Below are positions 56,947-64,000 of a stretch of DNA of 64,000 bases, in pieces. The stretch spans positions 372,001 through 436,000 of the forward strand of contig NZ_VLKW01000004.1 in assembly GCF_007830495.1 (NCBI RefSeq). Direction: 5' to 3'. A program made the translations under genes and the position numbers. This DNA is from Pseudoduganella flava. GTDB lineage: Bacteria > Pseudomonadota > Gammaproteobacteria > Burkholderiales > Burkholderiaceae_D. Each line of letters begins with the position of its first letter. Position 1 is the first letter of the stretch. Below the pieces are notes generated by a model. It worked only from the letters and a program-made list of their open reading frames with translations. It did not search any database and was not told where the DNA came from.

Positions 56947-57696
56947 TTGGCTGCGCGGGTGGTCTCTGTGCGCCCTGATGTGCGCCTTGCTGTGTGCCGG
57001 TCCCGCGTGGGCGGCGCCGGTCGCGGGCATTGTCGTCCAGCTGTCCGGGCCCCTGCTGGCAAAGAAGGCCGGCGGCGGCGTCAAGATCCTGTCGCTGAAG
57101 TCGGAAGTGGAGAACGGCGACACGCTGGTGACGGAAAAGAACACCTATGCGATGGTGAAGTTCATCGACAACAGCGAGATCACGCTGCGCCCTGGCTCGA
57201 CGATGACGATCGAGAACTTCAGCTTCGCGGCCGAGCGGCCGGATGGCGACCAGGCCCGCTTCAACCTCGTCAAGGGCGGTCTGCGTTCCGTGACGGGCCT
57301 GCTGGGCAAGCGCAGCAAGGAGAAGTTCGAGCTGAAGACGCCGACGGCGACGATCGGCATCCGCGGCACGACGTTCGTCGTCGAATATGTGCCGCAGGCC
57401 GCCCAGCAGATGCCGGCGGGCGCGCGGGCGCCGGGGCTGTACGTGCAGGTATTGGACGGCATGATCCACGTGGCCAATCCGGGCGGCGCGGAGCATTTCA
57501 GCGCCGGGCAGTTCGGTTTTGTGCCCGGCAATACGCAGCCGCCGGTCGTGCTGCCGGCCGATCCGGGCATGCAGTTCGTGCCGCCGCCCGTGTTCAACAG
57601 CTCGACGGCGCCGGGGACACCGGGCATGCCGGGGACGGCGGGCAAGACGGGGGCGGTCGATTGCGAGGTGCGCTGAAAGCGCCTTGAAAATAACCC

Positions 57697-57725
57697 TTGA
57701 CCTTCCCATCATGGGATACTTGAAG
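57697..57725 (+). promoter_or_regulatory. CueR-type promoter of copA
   Basis: TTGACCTTCCCATCATGGGAT contains the -35 TTGACC and the CueR half-site ACCTTCCC. CCCAT-C-ATGGG is an inverted repeat. A weak -10 (TACTTG or TTGAAG) follows. The same TTGACCTTCCC start precedes copZ at 63312. Confidence 0.75.
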
Positions 57726-57757
57726 CTGCCATCAAACCATGGCACAGGAGTATCCCG

Positions 57758-60205
57758 ATGAGCACCACCCTCCATACGCAAGACGTTCGCGTCAAAGGCA
57801 TGAGCTGCGCGTCGTGCGTCGGCCGTGTCGAAAAGGCATTGGCCGCCGTGCCTGGCGTGCGGCGCGCCAGCGTCAATCTCGCCACCGAGACGGCGCGGGT
57901 CGAGTCGGACGACACGCTGCCGTTCGACGCGCTGCGTGCCGCCGTCGAGAAGGCCGGCTACGAAGCCGAAGCGCCGGCGCCCGCGACGACCCACACGCTC
58001 GACCTGCGCGTCGGCGGCATGAGTTGTGCATCATGCGTCGGCCGGGTCGAGAAGGCGCTGGCGGCCGTGCCGGGCGTGCAAAGCGCCAGCGTGAACCTCG
58101 CCACAGAGACGGCCCGCGTCGAATCGGCTGAGCCGCTGCCGTTCGCGCTGCTGCACGACGCCGTCGCCAAGGCCGGCTATGAAGCCGAAGCGCTGGCACC
58201 AATGGCCACCACATCGGCCACCACACCGACCGCCACCCCCGCAACACCGCAGTCCAGGGTACGCGGCTGGCTGCACGGCAGTAACGACGGCCTGCCCGTG
58301 CTGCTGGCCGGCCTGCTGGCGCTGCCGCTCGTCGTACCGATGATCATCGAGCAGTTCGGCGCGCACCTGATGGTGCCCGCGTGGCTGCAATGGCTGCTCG
58401 CCACGCCCGTGCAATTCCTGTTCGGCGCGCGCTTCTACCGGGCCGGCTGGAAGGCCGTGCGGGCCAAGGCGGGCAATATGGACTTGCTGGTCGCGCTGGG
58501 CACCAGTGCCGCTTACGGCCTGTCCGTCTACCTGCTGCTGGCCGGGCGGCAGATGCACCTGTATTTCGAAGCGTCGTCCGTCGTCATCGCGCTGGTCCTG
58601 CTGGGCAAGTGGCTCGAGGCGCGCGCGAAGCGCCAGACCACGTCGGCGATCCGCGCACTGCAGACGCTGCGGCCCGAGTCGGCACGCGTGCGCCGCGGCA
58701 CCGGCGATGTCGACGTGCCGGTGGCCGCCGTGCGCCCGGGCGACTTCGTCGTCGTGCGGCCCGGTGAACGCATCGCTGTGGACGGCGAAGTGATCGAAGG
58801 CGCCAGCCACGTCGACGAGGCGCTGATCACGGGCGAAAGCCTGCCCGTCGCACGCCAGCCGGGCGACCGCGTGACGGGCGGCGCGATCAACGGCGAGGGC
58901 GCGCTGCTGGTGCGCACGACGGCAACGGGGGCCGAGACGACGCTCGAGCGCATCATCCGCCTCGTCGAGGATGCGCAGGCCGCCAAGGCCCCCGTGCAGC
59001 ACCTGGTGGACCGGATCAGCGCCGTGTTCGTGCCCGTCGTGCTGGGCCTTGCGGCACTGACCTTGCTCGGCTGGTGGTTCGCCACCGGCGACCTGGAACA
59101 TGCCACGATCAACGCCGTCGCGGTGCTTGTCATCGCGTGCCCGTGCGCGCTGGGCCTTGCCACGCCGGCCGCGATCATGGCCGGCACCGGCGTCGCCGCG
59201 CGGTACGGCATCCTGATCAAGGACGCCGAAGCGCTGGAAACGGCGCACGGCATCAAGACCGTGGTGTTCGACAAGACGGGCACGTTGACGCAGGGCCGGC
59301 CCGTGCTGGCGGCGCTGCATCCGCACGGCCTGCCCGATACGGAGCTGCTGGCGCTGACCGCTGCCGTGCAGCGGGGCAGCGAGCACGCGCTGGCCAGAGC
59401 CGTGCTGGATGCGGCAAATGAGCGGGCGCTGGCGGTGCCGGCCGCGCAAGCGGTGACTGCATTGCCGGGCCGCGGACTGGCGGCGGCCGTGGCTGGGCGC
59501 GACCTGATCCTGGGCAGCACGCGGCTGATGACGGAGCGGGGCATCGCGCTCGATCCGCTGGCCGCCGACGCCGCGCGGCTCGAAGAGACGGGGCACACGG
59601 TGTCGTGGCTCGCCGACGCGGGCGCGCGGCAGCTGCTTGGCCTGGTGGCGTTTGCCGACCCGCCGAAAGCCACCGCACAGGCGGCCGTCGCCCGGCTGCA
59701 TGCGCAAGGCATCGCGACGGTGATGCTGACGGGCGATAACGCCGGCAGCGCGCAGGCGGTGGCGGGCCGGCTGGGCATCGGCACGGCGGTGGCGAACCTG
59801 CTGCCGGCCGACAAGACGGCCCACATCGGCAAGCTGAAGGCGGCCGGGGCGCGCGTGGCGATGGTCGGCGACGGCATCAACGATGCGCCGGCGCTGGCCG
59901 CGGCCGACGTCGGCATCGCGATGTCCACCGGTACCGACGTGGCGATGCAGGCGGCCGGCATCACGCTGATGCGCGGCGATCCCGCCCTCGTCGCGGACGC
60001 GATCGACATCTCGCGCCGCACGTTCGCGAAGATCCGCCAGAACCTGTTCTGGGCCTTCATCTACAACCTGGCCGGCATTCCGCTGGCGGCGCTGGGCATG
60101 CTCAATCCCGTCGTCGCGGGCGCGGCGATGGCGCTGTCCTCCGTCAGCGTGATCACCAATGCGCTGCTGCTGCGCCGCTGGCACCCGCGAGGAGAACGAG
60201 CATGA
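57758..60205 (+). CDS. copA: Copper-exporting P-type ATPase
   Basis: The 815-residue P1B-ATPase has two N-terminal metal domains (Cys17/Cys20 and Cys90/Cys93 in MSCASC), eight membrane helices, the CPC transport site (Cys461, Pro462, Cys463), phosphorylated Asp505 (DKTGT) and [16 protein letters not shown]. It exports Cu(I) from the cytoplasm. The usual SEHPL motif reads SEHAL here. The first two domains are nearly identical, a recent duplication. cueR follows with a 4-bp overlap. Confidence 0.95.
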   Translation: MSTTLHTQDVRVKGMSCASCVGRVEKALAAVPGVRRASVNLATETARVESDDTLPFDALRAAVEKAGYEAEAPAPATTHTLDLRVGGMSCASCVGRVEKALAAVPGVQSASVNLATETARVESAEPLPFALLHDAVAKAGYEAEALAPMATTSATTPTATPATPQSRVRGWLHGSNDGLPVLLAGLLALPLVVPMIIEQFGAHLMVPAWLQWLLATPVQFLFGARFYRAGWKAVRAKAGNMDLLVALGTSAAYGLSVYLLLAGRQMHLYFEASSVVIALVLLGKWLEARAKRQTTSAIRALQTLRPESARVRRGTGDVDVPVAAVRPGDFVVVRPGERIAVDGEVIEGASHVDEALITGESLPVARQPGDRVTGGAINGEGALLVRTTATGAETTLERIIRLVEDAQAAKAPVQHLVDRISAVFVPVVLGLAALTLLGWWFATGDLEHATINAVAVLVIACPCALGLATPAAIMAGTGVAARYGILIKDAEALETAHGIKTVVFDKTGTLTQGRPVLAALHPHGLPDTELLALTAAVQRGSEHALARAVLDAANERALAVPAAQAVTALPGRGLAAAVAGRDLILGSTRLMTERGIALDPLAADAARLEETGHTVSWLADAGARQLLGLVAFADPPKATAQAAVARLHAQGIATVMLTGDNAGSAQAVAGRLGIGTAVANLLPADKTAHIGKLKAAGARVAMVGDGINDAPALAAADVGIAMSTGTDVAMQAAGITLMRGDPALVADAIDISRRTFAKIRQNLFWAFIYNLAGIPLAALGMLNPVVAGAAMALSSVSVITNALLLRRWHPRGERA

Positions 60206-60606
60206 ACATCGGACAAGCCGCCACCGCCTCCGGTGTGACCGCGAAGATGATCCGCTACTACGAGAGCATCGGCCTGGTGCCGGCCGCGCACCGCACCGAC
60301 AGCGGCTACCGCGTGTACGGCCAGCGCGAGCTGCACACGCTGCGCTTCATCCGGCGCGCCCGCAAGCTGGGGTTTTCTCTGGAGCGCATCGCCGAGCTGC
60401 TGTCGCTGTGGCAGGACGGGAATCGCGCCAGCGCTGACGTGAAGCGCATCGCGCTCGACCACGTGGCCGAGCTGGACGAACGGATTCGGGAGTTGACGGA
60501 GATGCGCGACACGATCGCCACGCTGGCCAGCTGCTGCCACGGCGACGACCGGCCCGACTGCCCGATCCTGCAAAGCCTGGGCACGGACGCGGCGCTGCCG
60601 CAGTGA
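60202..60606 (+). CDS. cueR: CueR, copper-responsive MerR-family regulator
   Basis: The 134-residue activator has the MerR winged helix ([25 protein letters not shown]), a dimer helix and the metal loop with Cys112 and Cys120 ([12 protein letters not shown]), matching the Cu(I) ligands of E. coli CueR. An extra Cys111 is present. It activates copA and probably copZ by untwisting 19-bp-spaced promoters. Overlaps copA (ATGA). Confidence 0.93.
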   Translation: MNIGQAATASGVTAKMIRYYESIGLVPAAHRTDSGYRVYGQRELHTLRFIRRARKLGFSLERIAELLSLWQDGNRASADVKRIALDHVAELDERIRELTEMRDTIATLASCCHGDDRPDCPILQSLGTDAALPQ

Positions 60607-60622
60607 AGCGCTCGGTGTAGCC

Positions 60623-61384
60623 CTACTGGCGCAGGAACATCCAGACGGTCAGTGCGGCGCCGACGCACACGACGAAGATGCGCATCACGCGCTGCGGCAG
60701 CCGGTAGATCAGCCAGGAGCCGAGCAGGCCGCCGCCGATGCCGCCGGCGCACAGCGCGACCGCGGCGGGCCAGCTGATCAGGTTCGAGAACGCGAAGATC
60801 AATGTGGCCGATGCATTCATGGCCATCGCCAGCATGTTCTTCGTGGCGGTGGCGGCGCGAATCTGCTGGCCGGCGATCGTCAGCGCGGCCAGCATCAGGA
60901 AGCCGATACCGCCGCCGAAGTAGCCGCCGTAGACGGCAATCGCCGCCTGTGTCAGGGCCAGGCCCCATGCGGGCATGCGGCTGGCCGCGTGCAGCGGCTG
61001 CTTGCGGAACGCGCCCCACGCGAACATCGCCGTGGCGAACAGCACGAGCCACGGCACCAGCTGTGCGAAGAACGTGGGCGGCGTGATGCGCAGCAGGAAG
61101 GCGCCGGCGATGCCGCCGACGACGCTGATGGCGAACATCTGGCGGAACGTCAGCGGGCCGACGTCGTCCACCAGCTTGCGGCCCGCGATCGCCGACGTGG
61201 CCTGGCTGGGAAACATCGCGATCGTCGACGTCATGTTCGCCGCCAGCGGGTTCAGGCCGGCCAGCAGCAGCGCCGGAAACGTGATGAACGATCCGCCGCC
61301 GGCCAGCGCATTCTGCGTGCCGGCAAGCAGCCCGGCGCAAGCAAGCAGCAGGATGGCGGGAAGGTCGAGCGGAGGAACGGCCAT
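60623..61384 (-). CDS. TauE/SafE (TSUP) family transporter
   Basis: The 253-residue membrane protein has about eight helices with GTQNALAGGGSFITFPALL and the repeat GGYFGGGIGFLMLAALTI, the two TSUP signatures. The family exports or imports sulfite, sulfoacetate, taurine or related anions; substrate unknown. It points opposite to cueR and the glutathione transferase gene. Confidence 0.9.
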   Translation of the reverse strand: MAVPPLDLPAILLLACAGLLAGTQNALAGGGSFITFPALLLAGLNPLAANMTSTIAMFPSQATSAIAGRKLVDDVGPLTFRQMFAISVVGGIAGAFLLRITPPTFFAQLVPWLVLFATAMFAWGAFRKQPLHAASRMPAWGLALTQAAIAVYGGYFGGGIGFLMLAALTIAGQQIRAATATKNMLAMAMNASATLIFAFSNLISWPAAVALCAGGIGGGLLGSWLIYRLPQRVMRIFVVCVGAALTVWMFLRQ

Positions 61385-61477
61385 GGGTGTCTCGGTTCGT
61401 GGGCGGGGGAGGCCGATTATAGCGCCGCCTTCGTGGCTGCCGGGCTAGAATGCGCGGACCCACTTCATGGAGGTGCA

Positions 61478-62203
61478 ATGGAACCCTACATCCTGTACTA
61501 CTGGCCGACGATCCAGGGCCGCGGCGAATTCGTGCGGCTGGCTTTGGAGGAGGCGGGCGTGCCGTACCGCGACGTGGCGCGCGGCACCAAGCAAGGCATG
61601 GCGCAGCTCGAGGCCGCGCTCGATTTCGCCGGCGAACCGCAGGCCGCGTTCGCGCCGCCGGTGCTGCGCGCGGGCGAACTGCTGATCGGGCAGACGACGA
61701 ACATCCTGCTGTTCCTGGGCGCGCGCCACGGCCTGGCGCCGCGCAGCGAGAAAGGGCGGCTGTGGTGCAACCAGCTGCAGCTGACGATCGCGGACATCGT
61801 CGCCGAGGCGCACGACTCGCACCATCCGATCTCGGTGAACAGCTACTACGAGGAGCAGAAGAAGGAAGCGCGGGCACGCTCACGCTACTTTCGCGCCGAG
61901 CGCATCCCGAAATTCCTGGGCTACTTCGAGAACGTGTTGCAGGCCAATCCGGCACGGGGCAATTTCGCCGTGGGCGCGAAGCTCACCTACGTCGACCTGT
62001 CGCTGTTCCAGCTGGTCGAGGGCTTGCGTTATGCGTTCCCGAAGACGATGATGCAGCTGGCGCCGCAGTGGCCCCGGCTGACCGCGCTGTGCGACATGGT
62101 GCGCGAACGGCCGAACATCGCGGCGTATCTACGCTCGAAGCGGAGGATTCCGTTCAACGAGGATGGGATCTTCCGGCGCTACCCGGAACTGGAGAAGAAT
62201 TGA
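61478..62203 (+). CDS. Glutathione S-transferase
   Basis: The 241-residue protein has an N-terminal thioredoxin-fold domain (about 1-82, ILYYWPTIQGRGEFVRLALEEAGV, with Tyr7 as likely catalytic residue) and a C-terminal helical domain. The Tyr type resembles sigma/alpha/pi-like GSTs. It conjugates glutathione to electrophiles; substrate unknown. GGAGGTGCA precedes the ATG. The next gene starts within its stop codon. Confidence 0.9.
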   Translation: MEPYILYYWPTIQGRGEFVRLALEEAGVPYRDVARGTKQGMAQLEAALDFAGEPQAAFAPPVLRAGELLIGQTTNILLFLGARHGLAPRSEKGRLWCNQLQLTIADIVAEAHDSHHPISVNSYYEEQKKEARARSRYFRAERIPKFLGYFENVLQANPARGNFAVGAKLTYVDLSLFQLVEGLRYAFPKTMMQLAPQWPRLTALCDMVRERPNIAAYLRSKRRIPFNEDGIFRRYPELEKN

Positions 62204-63051
62204 AACGTTCGGTCACCCTTGCCGCGCTGGCGGCGCATTGCCTGTTCAACGCGGCCCATGCGGCCGCACCCGAGCCGGCGGCCTTTACCGCCGACGTCGC
62301 CCAGCGCATGCGTGCAGCGCTGCCCGGCCAGCAGGTGGAGATCCTCCAGCCGCTGCGCCTGCGGGTCGGCTCGCTGCGGGTCGGACTGGACACTCCATGG
62401 CGCACCTGCACCACCGCCGAGGCGAGCTGCGACGAAGAGTTGCAGGCGCTGGTTGGCGCCGTCAAGGAAGCGCTCGCGCGCGAAGGCAAACTGCCCGACA
62501 AGGCAGCGCTGGAGCAGGGTGTGCGGCTAGCCGTGCGGCCGGCGGAGTACGCCACGCAGGTGGGCCGGATGCTGGGAGCGCAGGGCGTGAAGCTGGTGAC
62601 GGCGCCACTCGCGGCCGATCTCGTTGTCATCGCCGTGCTAGATACCCCACAGGCGACACGGCCCGTGACGAGCGACGACCTGGCGCGCACCGGACTCGAT
62701 GCGGCCGCCGTCCTGGCGCTGGCGCGGGCCAACACGGACCGCGAAGTGCCGCCGCTTGCCGGCAAGGCGGCACCCGTGGAGGCCGGCCAGATCCAGCAGC
62801 TGACGCTGGGCTACTACACGGCGTCGCGCCTTGCGTTCGCGCCGCAGTGGGAAGCGCTGGCGCAGGCGCAGCACGGCGCGCTGCTGGTGATGGCACCGGC
62901 GCCGGACCTGCTCCTGTACAGCGCCGGCGATACGCCGGCCGGCATCGATGCGCTGCGCACCTACGGCGCGAACCTCGCGCGCCGCGCACCGAAGCCGTTG
63001 TCCGACCAGGTGCTGCGCTGGACCCCGGCCGGGTGGCAGGCGGTACGCTGA
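62200..63051 (+). CDS. Exported protein, possibly DUF1444-like
   Basis: The 283-residue protein has a signal peptide (about 1-21, AAHA). The body has a Cys pair (CTTAEASC near residue 69), LVVIAVLDTPQATRPVTSDD, LARANTDREVP and a C-terminal TYGANLARRAP, a layout loosely like DUF1444/YtpQ. The assignment is tentative. Start is TTG overlapping the GST stop (TTGA), so expression is coupled. It abuts copZ end to end. Confidence 0.65.
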   Translation: MKRSVTLAALAAHCLFNAAHAAAPEPAAFTADVAQRMRAALPGQQVEILQPLRLRVGSLRVGLDTPWRTCTTAEASCDEELQALVGAVKEALAREGKLPDKAALEQGVRLAVRPAEYATQVGRMLGAQGVKLVTAPLAADLVVIAVLDTPQATRPVTSDDLARTGLDAAAVLALARANTDREVPPLAGKAAPVEAGQIQQLTLGYYTASRLAFAPQWEALAQAQHGALLVMAPAPDLLLYSAGDTPAGIDALRTYGANLARRAPKPLSDQVLRWTPAGWQAVR

Positions 63052-63252
63052 TCAGCGCGCGCTGGTGACGGGATAGCCGGCGTCCACAATGGCCGCCTTG
63101 ACGGCGTCCAGCGGTGCGCCGGACTGCACCTTCACCTGCTTGCCGGCCAGGTCCACGGCGACCTGGGCGCCGTTGTCGAGCGCCTTGACGGCCTTCGTCA
63201 CGCTGGCCACGCAGTGGCCGCAGCTCATGTTTTCAACTTGCAGTTCGTACAT
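63052..63252 (-). CDS. copZ: Copper chaperone (HMA domain, CopZ-like)
   Basis: The 66-residue HMA protein has the metal motif MSCGHC (Cys11, Cys14) and the ferredoxin-like fold of Atx1/CopZ. It delivers Cu(I) to CopA. The start MYELQVENMSCGHC is standard; a longer frame would run through the promoter. A CueR-type promoter is upstream, so it belongs to the copA-cueR regulon 3 kb away. Confidence 0.9.
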   Translation of the reverse strand: MYELQVENMSCGHCVASVTKAVKALDNGAQVAVDLAGKQVKVQSGAPLDAVKAAIVDAGYPVTSAR

Positions 63253-63281
63253 GCGATACTCCTTTCGTTGTCGATGCGCGT

Positions 63282-63312
63282 ACTGTAATCCTACCTGCCG
63301 GGGGAAGGTCAA
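63282..63312 (-). promoter_or_regulatory. CueR-type promoter of copZ
   Basis: Minus strand: -35 TTGACC (63307-63312), ACCTTCCCCCGGCAGGT palindrome, and TACAGT (63282-63287) as -10 with 19-bp spacing, the hallmark of MerR-activated promoters. Confidence 0.8.
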
Positions 63313-63332
63313 GCGCGCCCTGAAAGGAATCG

Positions 63333-63773
63333 ATGAAACAGGCCATCGTGCACATCGCCCTCGTCGTGCGGGATTACGACGAGGCGATCGACTTCTACGT
63401 CAACAAGCTGGGGTTCGAGCTGCTCGACGATACCTACCAGCCGGCGCAGGACAAGCGCTGGGTCGTCGTCGCGCCACCCGGCGGGGTGGGCACGACGATC
63501 CTGCTGGTCAAGGCCTCCAAGCCCGAGCAGGAGCCGTTCGTCGGCAACCAGGCGGGCGGGCGCGTGTTCCTGTTCCTGAACACGGATGACTTCTGGCGCG
63601 ATGTCGCCCGGCTGCGCGAGCATGGCGTGCGCTTCGTGCGCGAGCCGAAGCAGGAGGACTACGGCCTCGTCGCCGTGTTCGCGGACCTGTACGGCAACCT
63701 GTGGGACCTGCTGCAGATGAATGCCGACCACCCGATCGCGCGGCGGTTCACAGCGCCGCCTTCAGCTGGTTGA
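63333..63773 (+). CDS. VOC family protein (glyoxalase-like)
   Basis: The 146-residue protein has two beta-alpha-beta halves, with candidate metal ligands His7 (IVHIALVVRDYDEAIDFY), Glu65 region and the C-terminal FADLYGNLWDLLQM. Enzyme versus binding protein is open. It overlaps the convergent LytTR gene by 26 bp at its end. Confidence 0.88.
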   Translation: MKQAIVHIALVVRDYDEAIDFYVNKLGFELLDDTYQPAQDKRWVVVAPPGGVGTTILLVKASKPEQEPFVGNQAGGRVFLFLNTDDFWRDVARLREHGVRFVREPKQEDYGLVAVFADLYGNLWDLLQMNADHPIARRFTAPPSAG

Positions 63774-64000
63774 TGTAACGCTCGCTGACGCTCACCTGCG
63801 CGCCGCAGCGCAACGTGAGGCGCCAGCTGCCGTCGCCCACCGTCTCCAGCGCGGCGATCTGGTCGCGCCGCACGATCGCGCCGCGGTGCACGCGCAGGAA
63901 GCGCGCCGGGTCGAGCAATCCCTCCAGGCGATTCAACGTGATCCGGTGCAGCACCGTGCGCGCGGCCAGGTGTAATTCCGCGTAATTGCCGGCCGCGCCG
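63748..64000 (-). CDS. LytTR DNA-binding domain protein (truncated by window edge)
   Basis: The visible C-terminal 83 residues form a LytTR domain: AAGNYAELHL, RFLRVHRGAIVRRDQIAALE and LRCGAQVSVSERYINQLK. The gene continues beyond the right edge, probably with a receiver domain, as in LytR/AlgR-type response regulators. Its end overlaps the VOC gene by 26 bp. Confidence 0.9.
   Translation of the reverse strand, partial: GAAGNYAELHLAARTVLHRITLNRLEGLLDPARFLRVHRGAIVRRDQIAALETVGDGSWRLTLRCGAQVSVSERYINQLKAAL

Overview
The window looks like chromosomal DNA of a high-GC betaproteobacterium in the Oxalobacteraceae (Massilia, Pseudoduganella or Duganella type). The pointers are conserved gene orders: leuC, an entericidin-like lipoprotein, leuD, leuB, asd; fimV, truA, trpF, trpB, trpA, accD, folC, a SPOR protein, cvpA, purF; and rpsF, priB, rpsR, rplI, dnaB. 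PEP-CTERM proteins, hemP and a two-partner secretion cluster fit the same group. No rRNA, tRNA or CRISPR array was seen. One insertion sequence and many short modular palindromic repeats break the otherwise compact gene order.

Layout. 1-5300: a stress-type flavin-binding protein, then a five-gene iron-responsive operon behind a near-consensus Fur box. It encodes a PepSY-type membrane protein, a DUF2271 protein with an FMN-attachment motif, a DUF4198 protein, ApbE and a membrane-anchored NADPH-type flavoprotein reductase, and reads as an envelope electron-transfer system. 5600-10100, minus strand: hemP with a Fur box, an unknown gene, a DUF2325 gene, a Crp/Fnr regulator, an orphan NarL-type response regulator and a universal stress protein with an FNR-type box. 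10500-13250: a cheZ-cheA pair. 13500-18200: leucine biosynthesis and asd. 18200-19600: an IS1595-type element beside its own internally deleted derivative, inserted in the T-tract of the asd terminator. 19700-21420: two tandem PEP-CTERM proteins. 21500-36200: fimV, truA, trpFBA, accD, folC, SPOR protein, cvpA, purF, a PLP sulfur-amino-acid enzyme and an aspartyl-protease-like protein. 36175-36890: lexA with two SOS boxes. 37100-41900: ribosomal and replication genes, then a DUF47-Pit phosphate pair.

42000-51200 is accessory: an SLC10-like transporter, a self-regulating XRE-cupin gene coupled to a double GNAT gene, a minus-strand operon (metallo-beta-lactamase fold protein, two paralogous membrane proteins, VOC protein), a GAF/HD-GYP protein and a CHASE2 class III cyclase. 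51400-57700 is a two-partner secretion system (TpsB, TpsA with a long proline tract) followed by a FecR-domain protein. 57700-63300 is a copper module (copA, cueR, and copZ further on under a matching CueR-type promoter) interleaved with a TauE/SafE transporter, a glutathione S-transferase and a secreted unknown. The window ends in a VOC gene and a truncated LytTR gene.

The two most unusual items are the Fur-controlled flavinylation operon and a family of modular intergenic repeats. In the repeats a conserved core around GGAAAYATTTCC is bounded by one of three interchangeable palindromes (GGGACTGTCCC, GGGGTCTGACCCC, GGTGTCTGACACC).
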